Assembly (NCBI GenBank): GCA_021815405.1
Contig: JAKAGV010000010.1
Span: forward strand, 153,014 to 217,013
Direction: 5' to 3'
DNA length: 64,000 nucleotides
DNA from: Bacteroidota bacterium
GTDB taxonomy: Bacteria > Bacteroidota > Ignavibacteria > Ignavibacteriales > Ignavibacteriaceae
The notes below the pieces were generated by a model. That model ran no database searches. It had not been told where the DNA came from and worked only from the letters and a program-made list of their open reading frames with translations. Position 1 is the stretch's first letter; each line of letters starts with the position of its first letter. Both the position numbers and the translations under genes were made by a program. Below, in pieces: positions 47,077 to 56,180 of the stretch.

Positions 47077-48492
47077 ATGAAAAATGTTGAATGTGAAATC
47101 GGCATGATCGGTTTGGGAGTAATGGGAATAAACATGGTTTTGAATTTTACCGACCATGGTTTTTCCGCTGCCGGTTTTGACAAAGACAAAGCAAAGGTAG
47201 GCGCATTAAATAAAGCCGCTGAAGATAGGAAGGCATTTGGCGCCGGTTCGCTTGATGAATTTATTAAGCTGTTGAAAAAGCCAAGGAAGGTTATGATGCT
47301 GGTACCAGCAGGCGCACCGGTTGATGCAGTTATTGATGAATTACTTCCCTACCTCGATCCTGGAGATATGATAATTGATGGAGGCAATTCTCATTTTACT
47401 GATACTAACAAACGCTTCAAAGAATTAGGCGAAAAAGGAATTCATTTTTTAGGTGTTGGAATTTCAGGCGGAGAAAGCGGCGCACGATTTGGACCCAGTA
47501 TGATGCCCGGAGGTCCTGAAGAGGCATATGAACTTGTTCGTCCTATATTTGAAGCTGCATCGGCAAAATATAAAAACGAGAACTGCGTAACTTATCTTGG
47601 TCCCGGTTCTGCCGGTCATTATGTTAAAATGGTTCACAACGGAATTGAGTACGGATTGATGCAGTTGATATCCGAGTCATACGATTTAATGAAGCGCGGA
47701 TTCGGATTATCCAATGAACAGCTCCAAAAAGTTTTTTCTGAATGGAATAAGAAGGAGCTTCAATCTTTCTTAATTGAAATTACTGCGGACATCTTTGCAA
47801 AGAAAGATGACACAACAGGAGGAAGTTTGATTGACAAAATTCTTGATGAAGCAAAACAGAAAGGTACAGGCAAATGGACATCGGAAGACGCGATGGAAAT
47901 CCAAGTCCCTCTGCCTACTATTGATGCAGCAGTTTCAATGCGGGATATGTCTGCTTATAAAACGGAAAGAGAGAAAGCATCGGAAATTCTGTATGGACCG
48001 GATACTAAGATCGAAGAAGATAATCAGCCATTTATTAAGCAATTGGAAAGTGCACTTTACTTTTCGATGGTTACAACCTATGCTCAGGGAATGGCAATGC
48101 TAAGAAGCGCTTCTAAAGAGTACAACTATAATATCAATTTAAAGGATGTAGCAAAAATCTGGCGGGGCGGCTGCATTATTCGTGCTGCTTTGCTTGAAGA
48201 TATCCGTTCGGCATTTGAAAAGAATCCTGATCTTCCCAATCTGCTTGTTGATCCTTCATTATCAAAACAAATTTTGAACAGGCAGGAAGATGTACGGGCA
48301 ATAATAAAAACAGCGGTTGAGTGCGGTATTCCGGTTCCGGCGTTTGCAGCATCAATCGGCTATTTTGATTCATACCGGAGCGCATGGCTTCCGGCAAATT
48401 TAGTTCAAGCACAGCGTGATTATTTCGGTGCTCATACCTACGAAAGGATTGATGAGAAAGGAACCTTCCATACACAATGGAATCATGTTTAA
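47077..48492 (+). CDS. gnd: 6-phosphogluconate dehydrogenase (decarboxylating)
   Basis: This enzyme oxidises 6-phosphogluconate to ribulose 5-phosphate with NADP+ or NAD+. The 471-residue protein is the long form: Rossmann motif GLGVMGINMVLNF (about 8-20), the IIDGGNSHFTDT motif, the catalytic GISGGESGARFGPSMMPGG, then KMVHNGIEYGLMQ. It sits between the HAD gene and the second zwf, so the first and third steps of the oxidative pentose phosphate route are coupled. No pgl gene is seen. Confidence 0.97.
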   Translation: MKNVECEIGMIGLGVMGINMVLNFTDHGFSAAGFDKDKAKVGALNKAAEDRKAFGAGSLDEFIKLLKKPRKVMMLVPAGAPVDAVIDELLPYLDPGDMIIDGGNSHFTDTNKRFKELGEKGIHFLGVGISGGESGARFGPSMMPGGPEEAYELVRPIFEAASAKYKNENCVTYLGPGSAGHYVKMVHNGIEYGLMQLISESYDLMKRGFGLSNEQLQKVFSEWNKKELQSFLIEITADIFAKKDDTTGGSLIDKILDEAKQKGTGKWTSEDAMEIQVPLPTIDAAVSMRDMSAYKTEREKASEILYGPDTKIEEDNQPFIKQLESALYFSMVTTYAQGMAMLRSASKEYNYNINLKDVAKIWRGGCIIRAALLEDIRSAFEKNPDLPNLLVDPSLSKQILNRQEDVRAIIKTAVECGIPVPAFAASIGYFDSYRSAWLPANLVQAQRDYFGAHTYERIDEKGTFHTQWNHV

Positions 48493-48501
48493 GGAGAAGA
48501 T

Positions 48502-50010
48502 ATGCAGTCTGCAAGAAAACCAGATAATACTATAATTATAATTTTCGGCGCTGGAGGAGATTTAACTTGGCGAAAAATATCTCCCGCTTTTTACAATCTT
48601 TTTCTTGATGGTTGGCTGCCGGATAACTTTGCGGCAATCGGATTGGATATTAAAGATTCGACTGATGATGAATTTAGATCACGCCTTCTTGACGGCATAA
48701 ATCAGTTCTCACGCTCTGGTAAGGCAAAGCCAGAAGATTGGCAGAAGTTTTCTCAAATGCTCAGCTACCAGAAAGCCGATTTTACAAATCAGGAAACTTT
48801 TAACCAGCTTGCACAGAAGATTGAATCCATAGAGAAAAAGTGGAATGGTAAATCAAACAGAATTTTTTATATGGCAATCCCGCCTAAATTTATCGAGTCG
48901 ATTGCCGAGCATCTTGGCAAGTCAAATATTGCCAGCGATAAAGAGCACGCACGGATCGTAGTAGAAAAACCTTTCGGTCATGATCTGGAAAGCGCAAGAA
49001 ATCTAAATAGAATAATCTGCAGCATATTTGATGAGCACCAGGTTTACCGAATCGATCATTATCTCGGTAAAGAAACTGTTCAGAACATGCTTGCATTCAG
49101 ATTTGCGAACGCATTGTTTGAGCCGATATGGAACCGGAATTACATTGATCATGTACAGATCACTGTAGCAGAGCAAGTCGGCGTAGAGCACCGCGGCGGT
49201 TATTATGATAATGCAGGCGCTCTTAGAGATATGATCCAGAATCATCTGCTTCAGCTTCTCTGCTTAACTACAATGGAGCCCCCTGTTTCTTTTAATGCTG
49301 ATGAAGTAAGGAACAAAAAGGTTGATGTACTTCGAGCAATTAGAAAATACAAACCGGATGAAGTGCATTCATTTGCCGTCAGAGGTCAGTATGGCAAAGG
49401 CTGGATTAAAGGCGAAAGTGTTATCGGTTATCGTGAAGAGCCTGGCGTAAATCCTAAATCATCAACAGAAACTTTTGCCGCAATAAAATTCTTTATTGAT
49501 AATTGGCGCTGGCAGGATGTTCCTTTCTATCTCCGAACAGGTAAAAGAATGACTGAAAGAATTTCAGTAATTACAATTCAGTTTAGACCTATTCCTCATC
49601 GTGCTTTTCCAGCGGAATCGGTAGAGAACTGGCAGCCGAACAGACTTATATTACACATTCAACCTGAAAAAGGAATCAGACTTCGCTTCCAGGCAAAGAA
49701 GCCGGGGCTAAAAATGATTTTGAATCCGGTTGAAATGTCTTTCGATTATGACGATGCTTACCAGGCTGATCCGCCGGAAGCTTATGAAACATTACTGCTG
49801 GATGTAATGCTGGGAGATGCAACACTGTTTATGCGCGGCGATCAGGTAGAAGCAGCGTGGGAAGTAATCATGCCGATTCTCGATTCATGGCAGTCTTCAG
49901 GTTCTCCTGATTTTCCAAATTATTCTTCCGGCACATGGGGACCAGAAGATGCCGAAGCATTAATCGCCCGCGATGGGAATAACTGGATTATGCTTTCACC
50001 TAATAAATAG
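48502..50010 (+). CDS. zwf: Glucose-6-phosphate 1-dehydrogenase (copy 2)
   Basis: The 502-residue protein has FGAGGDLTWRKISPAFYN (about 15-32; Gly-Ala-Gly in place of the Gly-Val-Thr of copy 1) and the active-site signature [15 protein letters not shown] strong AAGGAG site lies 7 bases before the ATG and 9 bases after the gnd stop. It is a distinct paralogue of the zwf at 19500. Cofactor choice (NAD or NADP) may differ between copies, but this cannot be read off the sequence with confidence. Confidence 0.96.
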   Translation: MQSARKPDNTIIIIFGAGGDLTWRKISPAFYNLFLDGWLPDNFAAIGLDIKDSTDDEFRSRLLDGINQFSRSGKAKPEDWQKFSQMLSYQKADFTNQETFNQLAQKIESIEKKWNGKSNRIFYMAIPPKFIESIAEHLGKSNIASDKEHARIVVEKPFGHDLESARNLNRIICSIFDEHQVYRIDHYLGKETVQNMLAFRFANALFEPIWNRNYIDHVQITVAEQVGVEHRGGYYDNAGALRDMIQNHLLQLLCLTTMEPPVSFNADEVRNKKVDVLRAIRKYKPDEVHSFAVRGQYGKGWIKGESVIGYREEPGVNPKSSTETFAAIKFFIDNWRWQDVPFYLRTGKRMTERISVITIQFRPIPHRAFPAESVENWQPNRLILHIQPEKGIRLRFQAKKPGLKMILNPVEMSFDYDDAYQADPPEAYETLLLDVMLGDATLFMRGDQVEAAWEVIMPILDSWQSSGSPDFPNYSSGTWGPEDAEALIARDGNNWIMLSPNK

Positions 50011-50063
50011 TTCTAAACATATTTTGCTTAAAAGAAAATCAGTAACGATTCGCCAATAGCTAT

Positions 50064-50444
50064 TTAGTGATTTCCTTTTTCAACTTCATCAAGAAGCTTT
50101 TCTGCTGCTTCGAGGCTTTCAGCTTCCATAGCTACATAGCCTACTGAACGCGAGCTCCTTTGCCATTGGGCTGCTGCTACGAAGTTTGAACTTTTTACAA
50201 TGCGGACGACATGTCCCATTCCAATTTCTTTTGCCTTACGCTGCGTTTCAATTAAAATCTGCCTGCCTTCTTCCGTAGTCGGCTGGAAATTTAGAATCTC
50301 TGAAATTACACTAAAGCCGGGTTTTAGGCTTTTGAGTTTGGTAAGAAGATCATTTGACCAAGCTTGCATCTCATCCACATCAACTTTACCTTCCACTTTT
50401 AGATGCATGCGGTTCTTTACTAAATTAGATTGATTTTTATACAT
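50064..50444 (-). CDS. Hypothetical protein, 126 residues
   Basis: The small mixed alpha/beta cytoplasmic protein begins MYKNQSNLVKNRMHLKVEGK and has the strand-helix rhythm of SpoIIAA-like/STAS folds (KVDVDEMQAWSNDLLTKLKS, then FSVISEILNF). No motif settles the family. A GGAGGT ribosome site precedes the ATG. It converges on zwf copy 2. Confidence 0.75.
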   Translation of the reverse strand: MYKNQSNLVKNRMHLKVEGKVDVDEMQAWSNDLLTKLKSLKPGFSVISEILNFQPTTEEGRQILIETQRKAKEIGMGHVVRIVKSSNFVAAAQWQRSSRSVGYVAMEAESLEAAEKLLDEVEKGNH

Positions 50445-50661
50445 AACCTGTCACCTCCATATAAGATTAATTAACTGTACAACTAAGATTACGTTATAAA
50501 AATTTGGTAAGATCGGTTCTTAGCTTAACGCCCCCTAATACTTATCTAAATTTCTACAATATGATTATCGGAAATACTTTTTAGTAGTTTAGCCACTACT
50601 TCAATAAGAGTTATTGAAATTCAATTTGAACACCAATCAGAGCTTAAAGAATAATGAATTA

Positions 50662-50785
50662 ACTGAAGTTAGGCAAAATTAATAAATTGGTTCATTTGTC
50701 ATTACGAACTTGTTTCGGAATCATTATTTTTAGACTTTTTTTAGATGCTGAAACAAGTTCAGCGTGACAATTGAGTAACTTCTGG
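50662..50785. repeat. MITE-like inverted-repeat element, copy A2
   Basis: Ends ACTGAAGTTAGGCAA and TTGAGTAACTTCTGG are diverged forms of the 15-bp repeats of copy A1 (36010-36133). The centre again has TTTGTCATTACGAACTTG and GAAACAAGTTCAGCGTGACA. AATTA flanks both sides and may be a target duplication, but this is weak in AT-rich DNA. The rest of the gap 50445-50918 has no gene that I can see. Confidence 0.75.
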
Positions 50786-50918
50786 AATTAATAAATCCCC
50801 GCCAATCATCCTTTAAAACTGTCCGTGAAACCTCACACAAAGTCCGTCATATTAATTAAAACTAGTTGGCTAATAGGTTTAGTCTTTTTATATTATGCAA
50901 GATTAATTTAGTATTTAC

Positions 50919-52064
50919 ATGAAAAAGCATATTATTCCGCTTGGTAAAATAATGGGAATTCCAATAGGTCTTGATTATACCTGGTTCCTTATTTTCTTTC
51001 TTTTGACTTGGACTTTAGCAACAAATTACTTTCCAGGAGAATTCAAGGGCTGGAGTACTGCCGGATATTGGGTTGACGGGGCAGCTACTTCAATTATGCT
51101 TTTTGTAAGCGTACTCTTACATGAGCTTGGTCATTCGATAATTGCACTTCGTTACAAAATAAAAGTAAAACAGATTACTCTATTCTTATTCGGTGGTGTT
51201 GCCGAGATTGCAGGAGAGCCGCCTAAAGCTTCTGCTGAATTCTGGATAGCGATTGCAGGTCCGATTGTCAGCTTTCTGCTGGCAGGAATTTTTTATATTC
51301 TTGAATCTGCTTCGAAAAATATTGTGCTTGTTTATGCCCTGTTTGAATATCTCGCATACATAAATCTTGTTCTTGCTATCTTCAACCTTATTCCGGGATT
51401 TCCGCTCGATGGTGGTCGCGTATTTAGAGCTGCTGTTTGGGGATATACTCACGATTTTAAACGCGCTACATATATTGCCGTAATTGTTGGAAGGTTTATC
51501 GGCTTCCTTTTTATTTTTACCGGGTCGCTGCAGATGTTCGGAGGAGACCTTAGTAACGGTTTATGGATAGCCTTTATCGGATGGTTTCTAGAAAGCGCTG
51601 CAATGTCCCAGCTTCAGCAGCAGTACCTGCAGGATAATCTTAGCGGACACATTGTTTATGAAGCAATGACAAGAGACTTTGCAATAGTTCCCCATGATAC
51701 AACTATACAGGAAGTAATGGATAATCATATTTTAGGAATAGGCAGAAGAACTTTATTTGTTAAGAAGGATGAAAACATCATCGGCTTACTTACTTTGCAT
51801 AGAATAAAAAATATTGAACAGGAAAAGTGGGCTTCAACTTTGGTAACCGAAGTGATGATACCCGAAACAGAAACTGAAGTTGTAAACACAGGATTTCCTT
51901 TGTGGGATGCTCTTAAGAAGATGGATAAATCCGGAGTAAATCAATTGCCGGTAATTGAAGATGGAAAAATTATAGGTGTACTGAACAGGGAAAGCATAAT
52001 AACTTACATAAGAAATGCTAATGAGTTTATAAGCAAAGGAATTTTTGCTAAAAAAATAAAGTAG
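50919..52064 (+). CDS. Site-2 protease family (M50) membrane protein with CBS domains
   Basis: The 381-residue protein has the zinc motif HELGH (His68-His72) in the second membrane segment and the NLIPGFPLDGGR motif that gives the third ligand, with about six membrane helices up to residue 230. Two CBS domains follow (about 245-375). This matches the M50B rhomboid-like site-2 protease branch with nucleotide-sensing CBS domains. It may cut membrane-bound regulators. A CBS protein gene is next downstream. Confidence 0.93.
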   Translation: MKKHIIPLGKIMGIPIGLDYTWFLIFFLLTWTLATNYFPGEFKGWSTAGYWVDGAATSIMLFVSVLLHELGHSIIALRYKIKVKQITLFLFGGVAEIAGEPPKASAEFWIAIAGPIVSFLLAGIFYILESASKNIVLVYALFEYLAYINLVLAIFNLIPGFPLDGGRVFRAAVWGYTHDFKRATYIAVIVGRFIGFLFIFTGSLQMFGGDLSNGLWIAFIGWFLESAAMSQLQQQYLQDNLSGHIVYEAMTRDFAIVPHDTTIQEVMDNHILGIGRRTLFVKKDENIIGLLTLHRIKNIEQEKWASTLVTEVMIPETETEVVNTGFPLWDALKKMDKSGVNQLPVIEDGKIIGVLNRESIITYIRNANEFISKGIFAKKIK

Positions 52065-52199
52065 GAATGGTGTTCTGTATTCTAGGTACTGGATAAAAGA
52101 TAGCGTTACTGGATTTTTAATTGAAACTTGTGTAAGGGGGATAAGAAAATTTGAATATGTAAGGCTTAAAAATAATTACAAATAGATGAGAGGAATTTT

Positions 52200-52637
52200 A
52201 TGAAGAGCGTACGAGAAATTCTCCAGATAAAAGGAAGGACAATCTGGTCAGTTACACCTGAAACAACTGTTTACGATGCACTTCAATTGATGGCTGAAAA
52301 AGAAATCGGTGCGGTACTGGTTTTACAGAATGGAAAAATAGAAGGCATAATGTCGGAACGTGATTATGCGAGGAAAGTAATTCTTCAAGGTAAGAATTCT
52401 AAAGATACGTTAGTAAAAGAGATAATGTCGTCGAAGGTTCTTTATGTAAATACTTCTCTGAGCACAGAAGAGTGTATGGCATTAATGATAAACAAACGGG
52501 TACGTCACCTGCCGGTTTTTGAAAACAATCAGCTAGCGGGAATTATTTCAATCGGTGATGTTGTAAAAGCTGTAATTGACGAGAAAGAATTTGTAATCGA
52601 TTTGCTCGTCCATTACATAACCGGAACTCCGATTTAA
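52200..52637 (+). CDS. Two-CBS-domain protein
   Basis: The 145-residue protein consists of two CBS domains (about 8-65 and 75-135; IMSERDYARKVIL then HLPVFENNQLAGIISIGDV). Such proteins bind AMP, ATP or other adenosyl ligands and act as sensors or as subunits that tune other proteins. It is 135 bases downstream of the M50-CBS gene. A GAGAGGAA stretch precedes the ATG. Confidence 0.92.
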   Translation: MKSVREILQIKGRTIWSVTPETTVYDALQLMAEKEIGAVLVLQNGKIEGIMSERDYARKVILQGKNSKDTLVKEIMSSKVLYVNTSLSTEECMALMINKRVRHLPVFENNQLAGIISIGDVVKAVIDEKEFVIDLLVHYITGTPI

Positions 52638-52643
52638 TAAAAG

Positions 52644-53258
52644 CTACTTAACTCTTTGATACTTGCCCATTAGTTCTCCTTCTGCAAGGATATGCCCATC
52701 CATAGCTTTTAACAACTGCTGCCTTGTGGCGCCGGATTCCAGATGATGCAAAATGGTATCAAGTGCAAAGATATTAATGATGTAACGATGAGGCTTACCA
52801 GCAGGCGGGCAAGGACCGCCGTAACCAATCCTGCCGAAGTCATTTGTTCCAAACATTACCTCTTCATTAATATTCCTGGAAGGTGTAACATCTTCATGAA
52901 GCTCCTTCAAATTGCCGGGAATATTGTATATAACCCAATGGACAAAGTCTCCGCCCGGTGCATCCGGATCATGCATAATAATGGCATATGATTTTACATC
53001 CTTCGGAACATTGTTCCAATGAAGCTGGGGAGACACATTCGCGCCTTCACAAGTATATTTAGACGGAATAAAATTTCCATCCTTGAACGCAGAACTGTAA
53101 ATTTTCATTTCCATAATTTTTCTTTCGGATTTAGTTTGTGAATAGTTTTGATTTATTAAAATCATACCGATGAGAAACGTAAAAAAGAAAATCAGCTCGG
53201 AATTAATATTATGAGGAGTTAATAATGATGATAAACCATGAAAAGCTTTTCTAAGCAT
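52644..53258 (-). CDS. YbhB/YbcL family PEBP protein, likely exported
   Basis: The C-terminal 155 residues are a phosphatidylethanolamine-binding-protein fold (IPSKYTCEGANVSPQLHWNN, then HDPDAPGGDFVHWVIYNIPG, then GYGGPCPPAGKPHRY). The N-terminal extension (about 1-42) contains a hydrophobic run (LIFFFTFLIGMILINQNYSQ) like a signal peptide, so the protein may be exported; cytoplasmic relatives lack it. The ATG at 53258 has an AAGAGG site 5 bases upstream, which supports the longer start. Function in bacteria is unknown. Confidence 0.88.
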   Translation of the reverse strand: MLRKAFHGLSSLLTPHNINSELIFFFTFLIGMILINQNYSQTKSERKIMEMKIYSSAFKDGNFIPSKYTCEGANVSPQLHWNNVPKDVKSYAIIMHDPDAPGGDFVHWVIYNIPGNLKELHEDVTPSRNINEEVMFGTNDFGRIGYGGPCPPAGKPHRYIINIFALDTILHHLESGATRQQLLKAMDGHILAEGELMGKYQRVK

Positions 53259-53557
53259 ATAAACCTCTTAGAATTTCTGCTGAAATTTAATTCATCTAAA
53301 GTTAGAAATCCAGAGGATACTGATATTAATAAATTATGATTGGTCGTTTCATCCTAAAATTGGAAATCGACTTATCTTATTCTCAAATCTTTATTCCTCA
53401 AAACAAGAATCAAAGATTTTGATATCCTTTCCCAATGAAATACCGGAAAGATGTGACTGATTTAATCAGAGCAAAAAAATCACTTCTGAAAACCTGTGCA
53501 AATTTATATATTTGTGCCGCGGTTATACTTAACATTTAATAAATCTGGAAAGATGAT
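53259..53557. other. Intergenic region between divergent genes
   Basis: No gene is seen here. A TATATTTG octamer at 53507-53514 lies 44 bases before the small membrane-peptide gene at 53558, and could be its -7 promoter element (Bacteroidota type). Confidence 0.3.
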
Positions 53558-53671
53558 ATGCATTTACCTGTAATTTTAATTTTGATTGGAGTCTTTACAA
53601 TCGTGGCTGCAACACAGATCATTACGTTAAAGACTTACCTTAGACGCAGAAGAGAAGAATTTAAGAAATAA
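53558..53671 (+). CDS. Small single-helix membrane peptide
   Basis: A 37-residue ORF encodes one membrane helix (LPVILILIGVFTIVAATQII) followed by a positively charged tail (LRRRREEFKK), which fits an N-out, C-in or tail-in peptide. A GGAAAG stretch lies about 5-10 bases before the ATG. The length and charge pattern suggest a real small protein, but there is no family match. Confidence 0.5.
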   Translation: MHLPVILILIGVFTIVAATQIITLKTYLRRRREEFKK

Positions 53672-53778
53672 CCTTCAATTATTGAATTATCTGTTAAGGA
53701 TAATAATCTTTGCATCTAAAAATCATAAACTATAAGTTTGACCAGCCTAATAAATAATTTTAAGTTAAAAGGAAAAAC

Positions 53779-54423
53779 ATGAGGTTTAGGTTTTCAGCCT
53801 CTCTTTTATTTTTGTTAGTAATATTTTCAAGTAATTCTTTCCCTCAGAAAAGAACGAATATCCCAGAAAGCAAAGAATTACTCGGCAAGTGGGAAGCAGT
53901 AAATCTAACTCCTACTACCACCATAACGTATGAATATAAACCGGGAAATCAATTCCAGTATTTGCTTACATCAGGCTTAAATGGAAAGTATAAACTCATA
54001 GGGAACCGTTTAATTTCCATCTACGAAATTCCATCTTTGAAAAATGTTCAGACTGATACTTCAGTCATTTTAGTAAAGTTAGATACCCTTTACCAGGCAA
54101 CAGTACAGGGAGAAAAACAAGTTGTAAATAAGCTGGTAAGATTAAACGGCAAGGCACGGCTCGGTACCGGCATAATAGGAGAATGGATTAATACTTCCAG
54201 CCCAAGAAGAAATCTAGTTATATTTAAACCAAATGGTAAATTAGAATTAAGAAATGTTCTTCGGAATATTACTGGTAAATATTCCATTACCGGCGACAAC
54301 ATCAGCGTAGTTTCCAGAGGTACTTCAGTAATGCAAAACCGATTTGCTTTTAGTAATGGTTACCTTCTTTTATATACACAAGGTGTAACAGCTCCAATTA
54401 AATTAAAGCGAGTTGGAAGGTAA
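53779..54423 (+). CDS. Secreted protein with two lipocalin-like repeats
   Basis: The 214-residue protein has a signal peptide (about 1-23, ending NSFPQ). The mature part seems to be two copies of a beta-rich unit, each opening with a G-x-W motif: LLGKWEAVNLTPTTTITYEY (about 35-54) and IIGEWINTSSPRRNLVIF (about 134-151). Each continues with GKYKLIGNRL or GKYSITGDNI. This is the pattern of small lipocalin-like or YceI-like barrels. Function is unknown. AAAGGAAA precedes the ATG. Confidence 0.8.
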   Translation: MRFRFSASLLFLLVIFSSNSFPQKRTNIPESKELLGKWEAVNLTPTTTITYEYKPGNQFQYLLTSGLNGKYKLIGNRLISIYEIPSLKNVQTDTSVILVKLDTLYQATVQGEKQVVNKLVRLNGKARLGTGIIGEWINTSSPRRNLVIFKPNGKLELRNVLRNITGKYSITGDNISVVSRGTSVMQNRFAFSNGYLLLYTQGVTAPIKLKRVGR

Positions 54424-54520
54424 TTCTATAAATAAAATTTAGATTGTTTTAAACTTCGGATGCCGGATTATTTTCCAGCATCCTATAATTTAATTATTGA
54501 GATTTTTTGAATAGAATAAA

Positions 54521-55063
54521 CTAATTGTTGTAGCTTAAGTCCATCTTTCTGTCTCGTATAACAGATGTTAATATTCTTTCAAGTCTGCCTTTAATATCCA
54601 CTATTACAAGTTCATCATCGTTGAGGTTCACGACAAACATTTCACGAAGCTTATTATCGTCACCGCAATTAGTATAAACTGACGACACCTCACGCTTGTC
54701 ATAACTTTTAACTAAATAATTCCATCCTTTACTCCGAAGCCTGTCATCAATCTTATTAATAATCTCAATTGCTGCTTGTCTGCTTATCGGTTCAGTATTT
54801 TTATATACGCCAATCTGGACTTTCGAAAGATTTTTGATTACCTCCCTGGCATCATTGTCGTCGCTAAAATCAACTATCGCAGACGCTAAAGACAATCCTA
54901 CCGAACCGATACTGAATTCAATATCTTTATGAAACTTAACATTAACGTTTGAGAATATATCATTTTTAACTTCTGAAAAATTGCTGTCAACACCAAAACA
55001 TCCTAAGAAAAATATACTCGAAAGTATTAACAGCAGCGGAATCAATATCAATTTTGTTTTCAT
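54521..55063 (-). CDS. DUF4252-type lipoprotein
   Basis: The 180-residue protein has a lipoprotein signal peptide (lipobox FFLGC, Cys22). The rest matches the DUF4252 family: a region around VQIGVYKNTEPISRQAAIEI (near 85-104), then KGWNYLVKSYDKREVSSVYT, and a final strand-rich part with LVIVDIKGRLERI. It is the fourth gene of the ECF operon; paralogous in layout to the next gene upstream. DUF4252 proteins are typical neighbours of ECF sigma factors in this lineage. Confidence 0.8.
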   Translation of the reverse strand: MKTKLILIPLLLILSSIFFLGCFGVDSNFSEVKNDIFSNVNVKFHKDIEFSIGSVGLSLASAIVDFSDDNDAREVIKNLSKVQIGVYKNTEPISRQAAIEIINKIDDRLRSKGWNYLVKSYDKREVSSVYTNCGDDNKLREMFVVNLNDDELVIVDIKGRLERILTSVIRDRKMDLSYNN

Positions 55064-55077
55064 GATTCCACCTTCGT

Positions 55078-55632
55078 TTATTTATGAATTTTTTCAAGCG
55101 AAGGTATATCGAATTTATTTCCTAATCTGCCAAGCGCATTCATGTCAATGTTGCCAACAATGTTTACAAAGGCAACTTCGCCATTCTTTTCAAGCGATGT
55201 AACAACAAGTCCGACAATATTCTTTTGGTCAGGCGTAGTCCTAATGTAGACATTAGTATTTTCACCTTTGCTTCTTACTTTCACTATCCTGTTCCAATCT
55301 TTATCAGAGAGTTTCTTATCGATCTGGTCAATCTTGCCTGAAATTTCATTAGCGTCATGACCGAATACTTTAAATGAATATACTTTGACGAGTTTTAATC
55401 CTTTAAGAAGATCGGAAAGCTCCTGATCATTTTTCTCAGTCATATTACTCACCATTTTCAGCAAGTAACCTTCGATGTTTACTTCGGTCATATTTTCGCT
55501 GTTCATGAACGGCGCAAGGTTGCCGAAATCAACATAACCAGGATACTTTGAATAATCTTCTTTATCCTGAGCATAAATTGTAAACGCTGCAAGCAAGAAG
55601 ATAACCGGGATCAGAAATAATAAACGTTTCAT
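55078..55632 (-). CDS. DUF4252 exported protein
   Basis: The 184-residue protein has a signal peptide (about 1-21, ending TIYAQ). It has the DUF4252 pattern: GYVDFGNLAPFMNSENMTEV near 30-49, KLVKVYSFKVFGHDANEISG, KDWNRIVKVRSKGENTNVYI and a final AFVNIVGNIDMNALGRLG. It is the third gene of the operon. Together with the next gene it may be the output or the sensor partner of the ECF system. Confidence 0.85.
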   Translation of the reverse strand: MKRLLFLIPVIFLLAAFTIYAQDKEDYSKYPGYVDFGNLAPFMNSENMTEVNIEGYLLKMVSNMTEKNDQELSDLLKGLKLVKVYSFKVFGHDANEISGKIDQIDKKLSDKDWNRIVKVRSKGENTNVYIRTTPDQKNIVGLVVTSLEKNGEVAFVNIVGNIDMNALGRLGNKFDIPSLEKIHK

Positions 55633-55634
55633 TG

Positions 55635-56180
55635 TTAACCTCCATTTAGTAAGTTGTTAATCGTATCAAAACCTTTCTTGATAGGCGGAGTTACCTGCTT
55701 TTCAAGAATATCTTCAGTTAATCTGTTTTCTGTTTTTCTAAAAACTTTACCAACAATAGCAAGCGACTGCTTTACCTGCTCTTCTGCTTTTACTACTTCG
55801 GCTTTGGAATATCTTTTTTCTTCAGACTGTTTCTTTGTGATGAAGAAGCTTACTACAGCAATTATAATCAGTGTTGCTACAGCGGCAAATAATGGTCTAG
55901 CATAAAGAGCTCCGAAATAATAAGATTTTCTTCGCTTCAACTTTTCTACATCTCGAACTCTATTTTTTGCTGATCCAACTACATCGTTTGGACACTCTAA
56001 AGTTTTATAAGAATGAACTGCACCGGCAGTTTGCTTATATTCTCTAAGCAGTTCTTTCACTTTAGGATTTTTAAGTGAATAAAAATAAACCTTAAGCCTG
56101 TCGGCAAGATCAGCATCGCCATATGCAACGCAGATGATGCTGTCTATTAATTTTTCGTCAATTAAATTCGATCGTTTCAT
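55635..56180 (-). CDS. Putative anti-sigma membrane protein
   Basis: The 181-residue protein has a cytoplasmic N-terminal part (about 1-90), one membrane helix (PLFAAVATLIIIAVVSFFIT, about 95-114) and an extracytoplasmic helical tail. Its start overlaps the end of the ECF sigma gene by 23 bases, the usual arrangement for an anti-sigma factor. The zinc-finger motif HxxxCxxC is absent, so the call rests on position and topology. It starts with an opposing charge-rich region (MKRSNLIDEKLIDSIICVAY). Confidence 0.7.
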   Translation of the reverse strand: MKRSNLIDEKLIDSIICVAYGDADLADRLKVYFYSLKNPKVKELLREYKQTAGAVHSYKTLECPNDVVGSAKNRVRDVEKLKRRKSYYFGALYARPLFAAVATLIIIAVVSFFITKKQSEEKRYSKAEVVKAEEQVKQSLAIVGKVFRKTENRLTEDILEKQVTPPIKKGFDTINNLLNGG

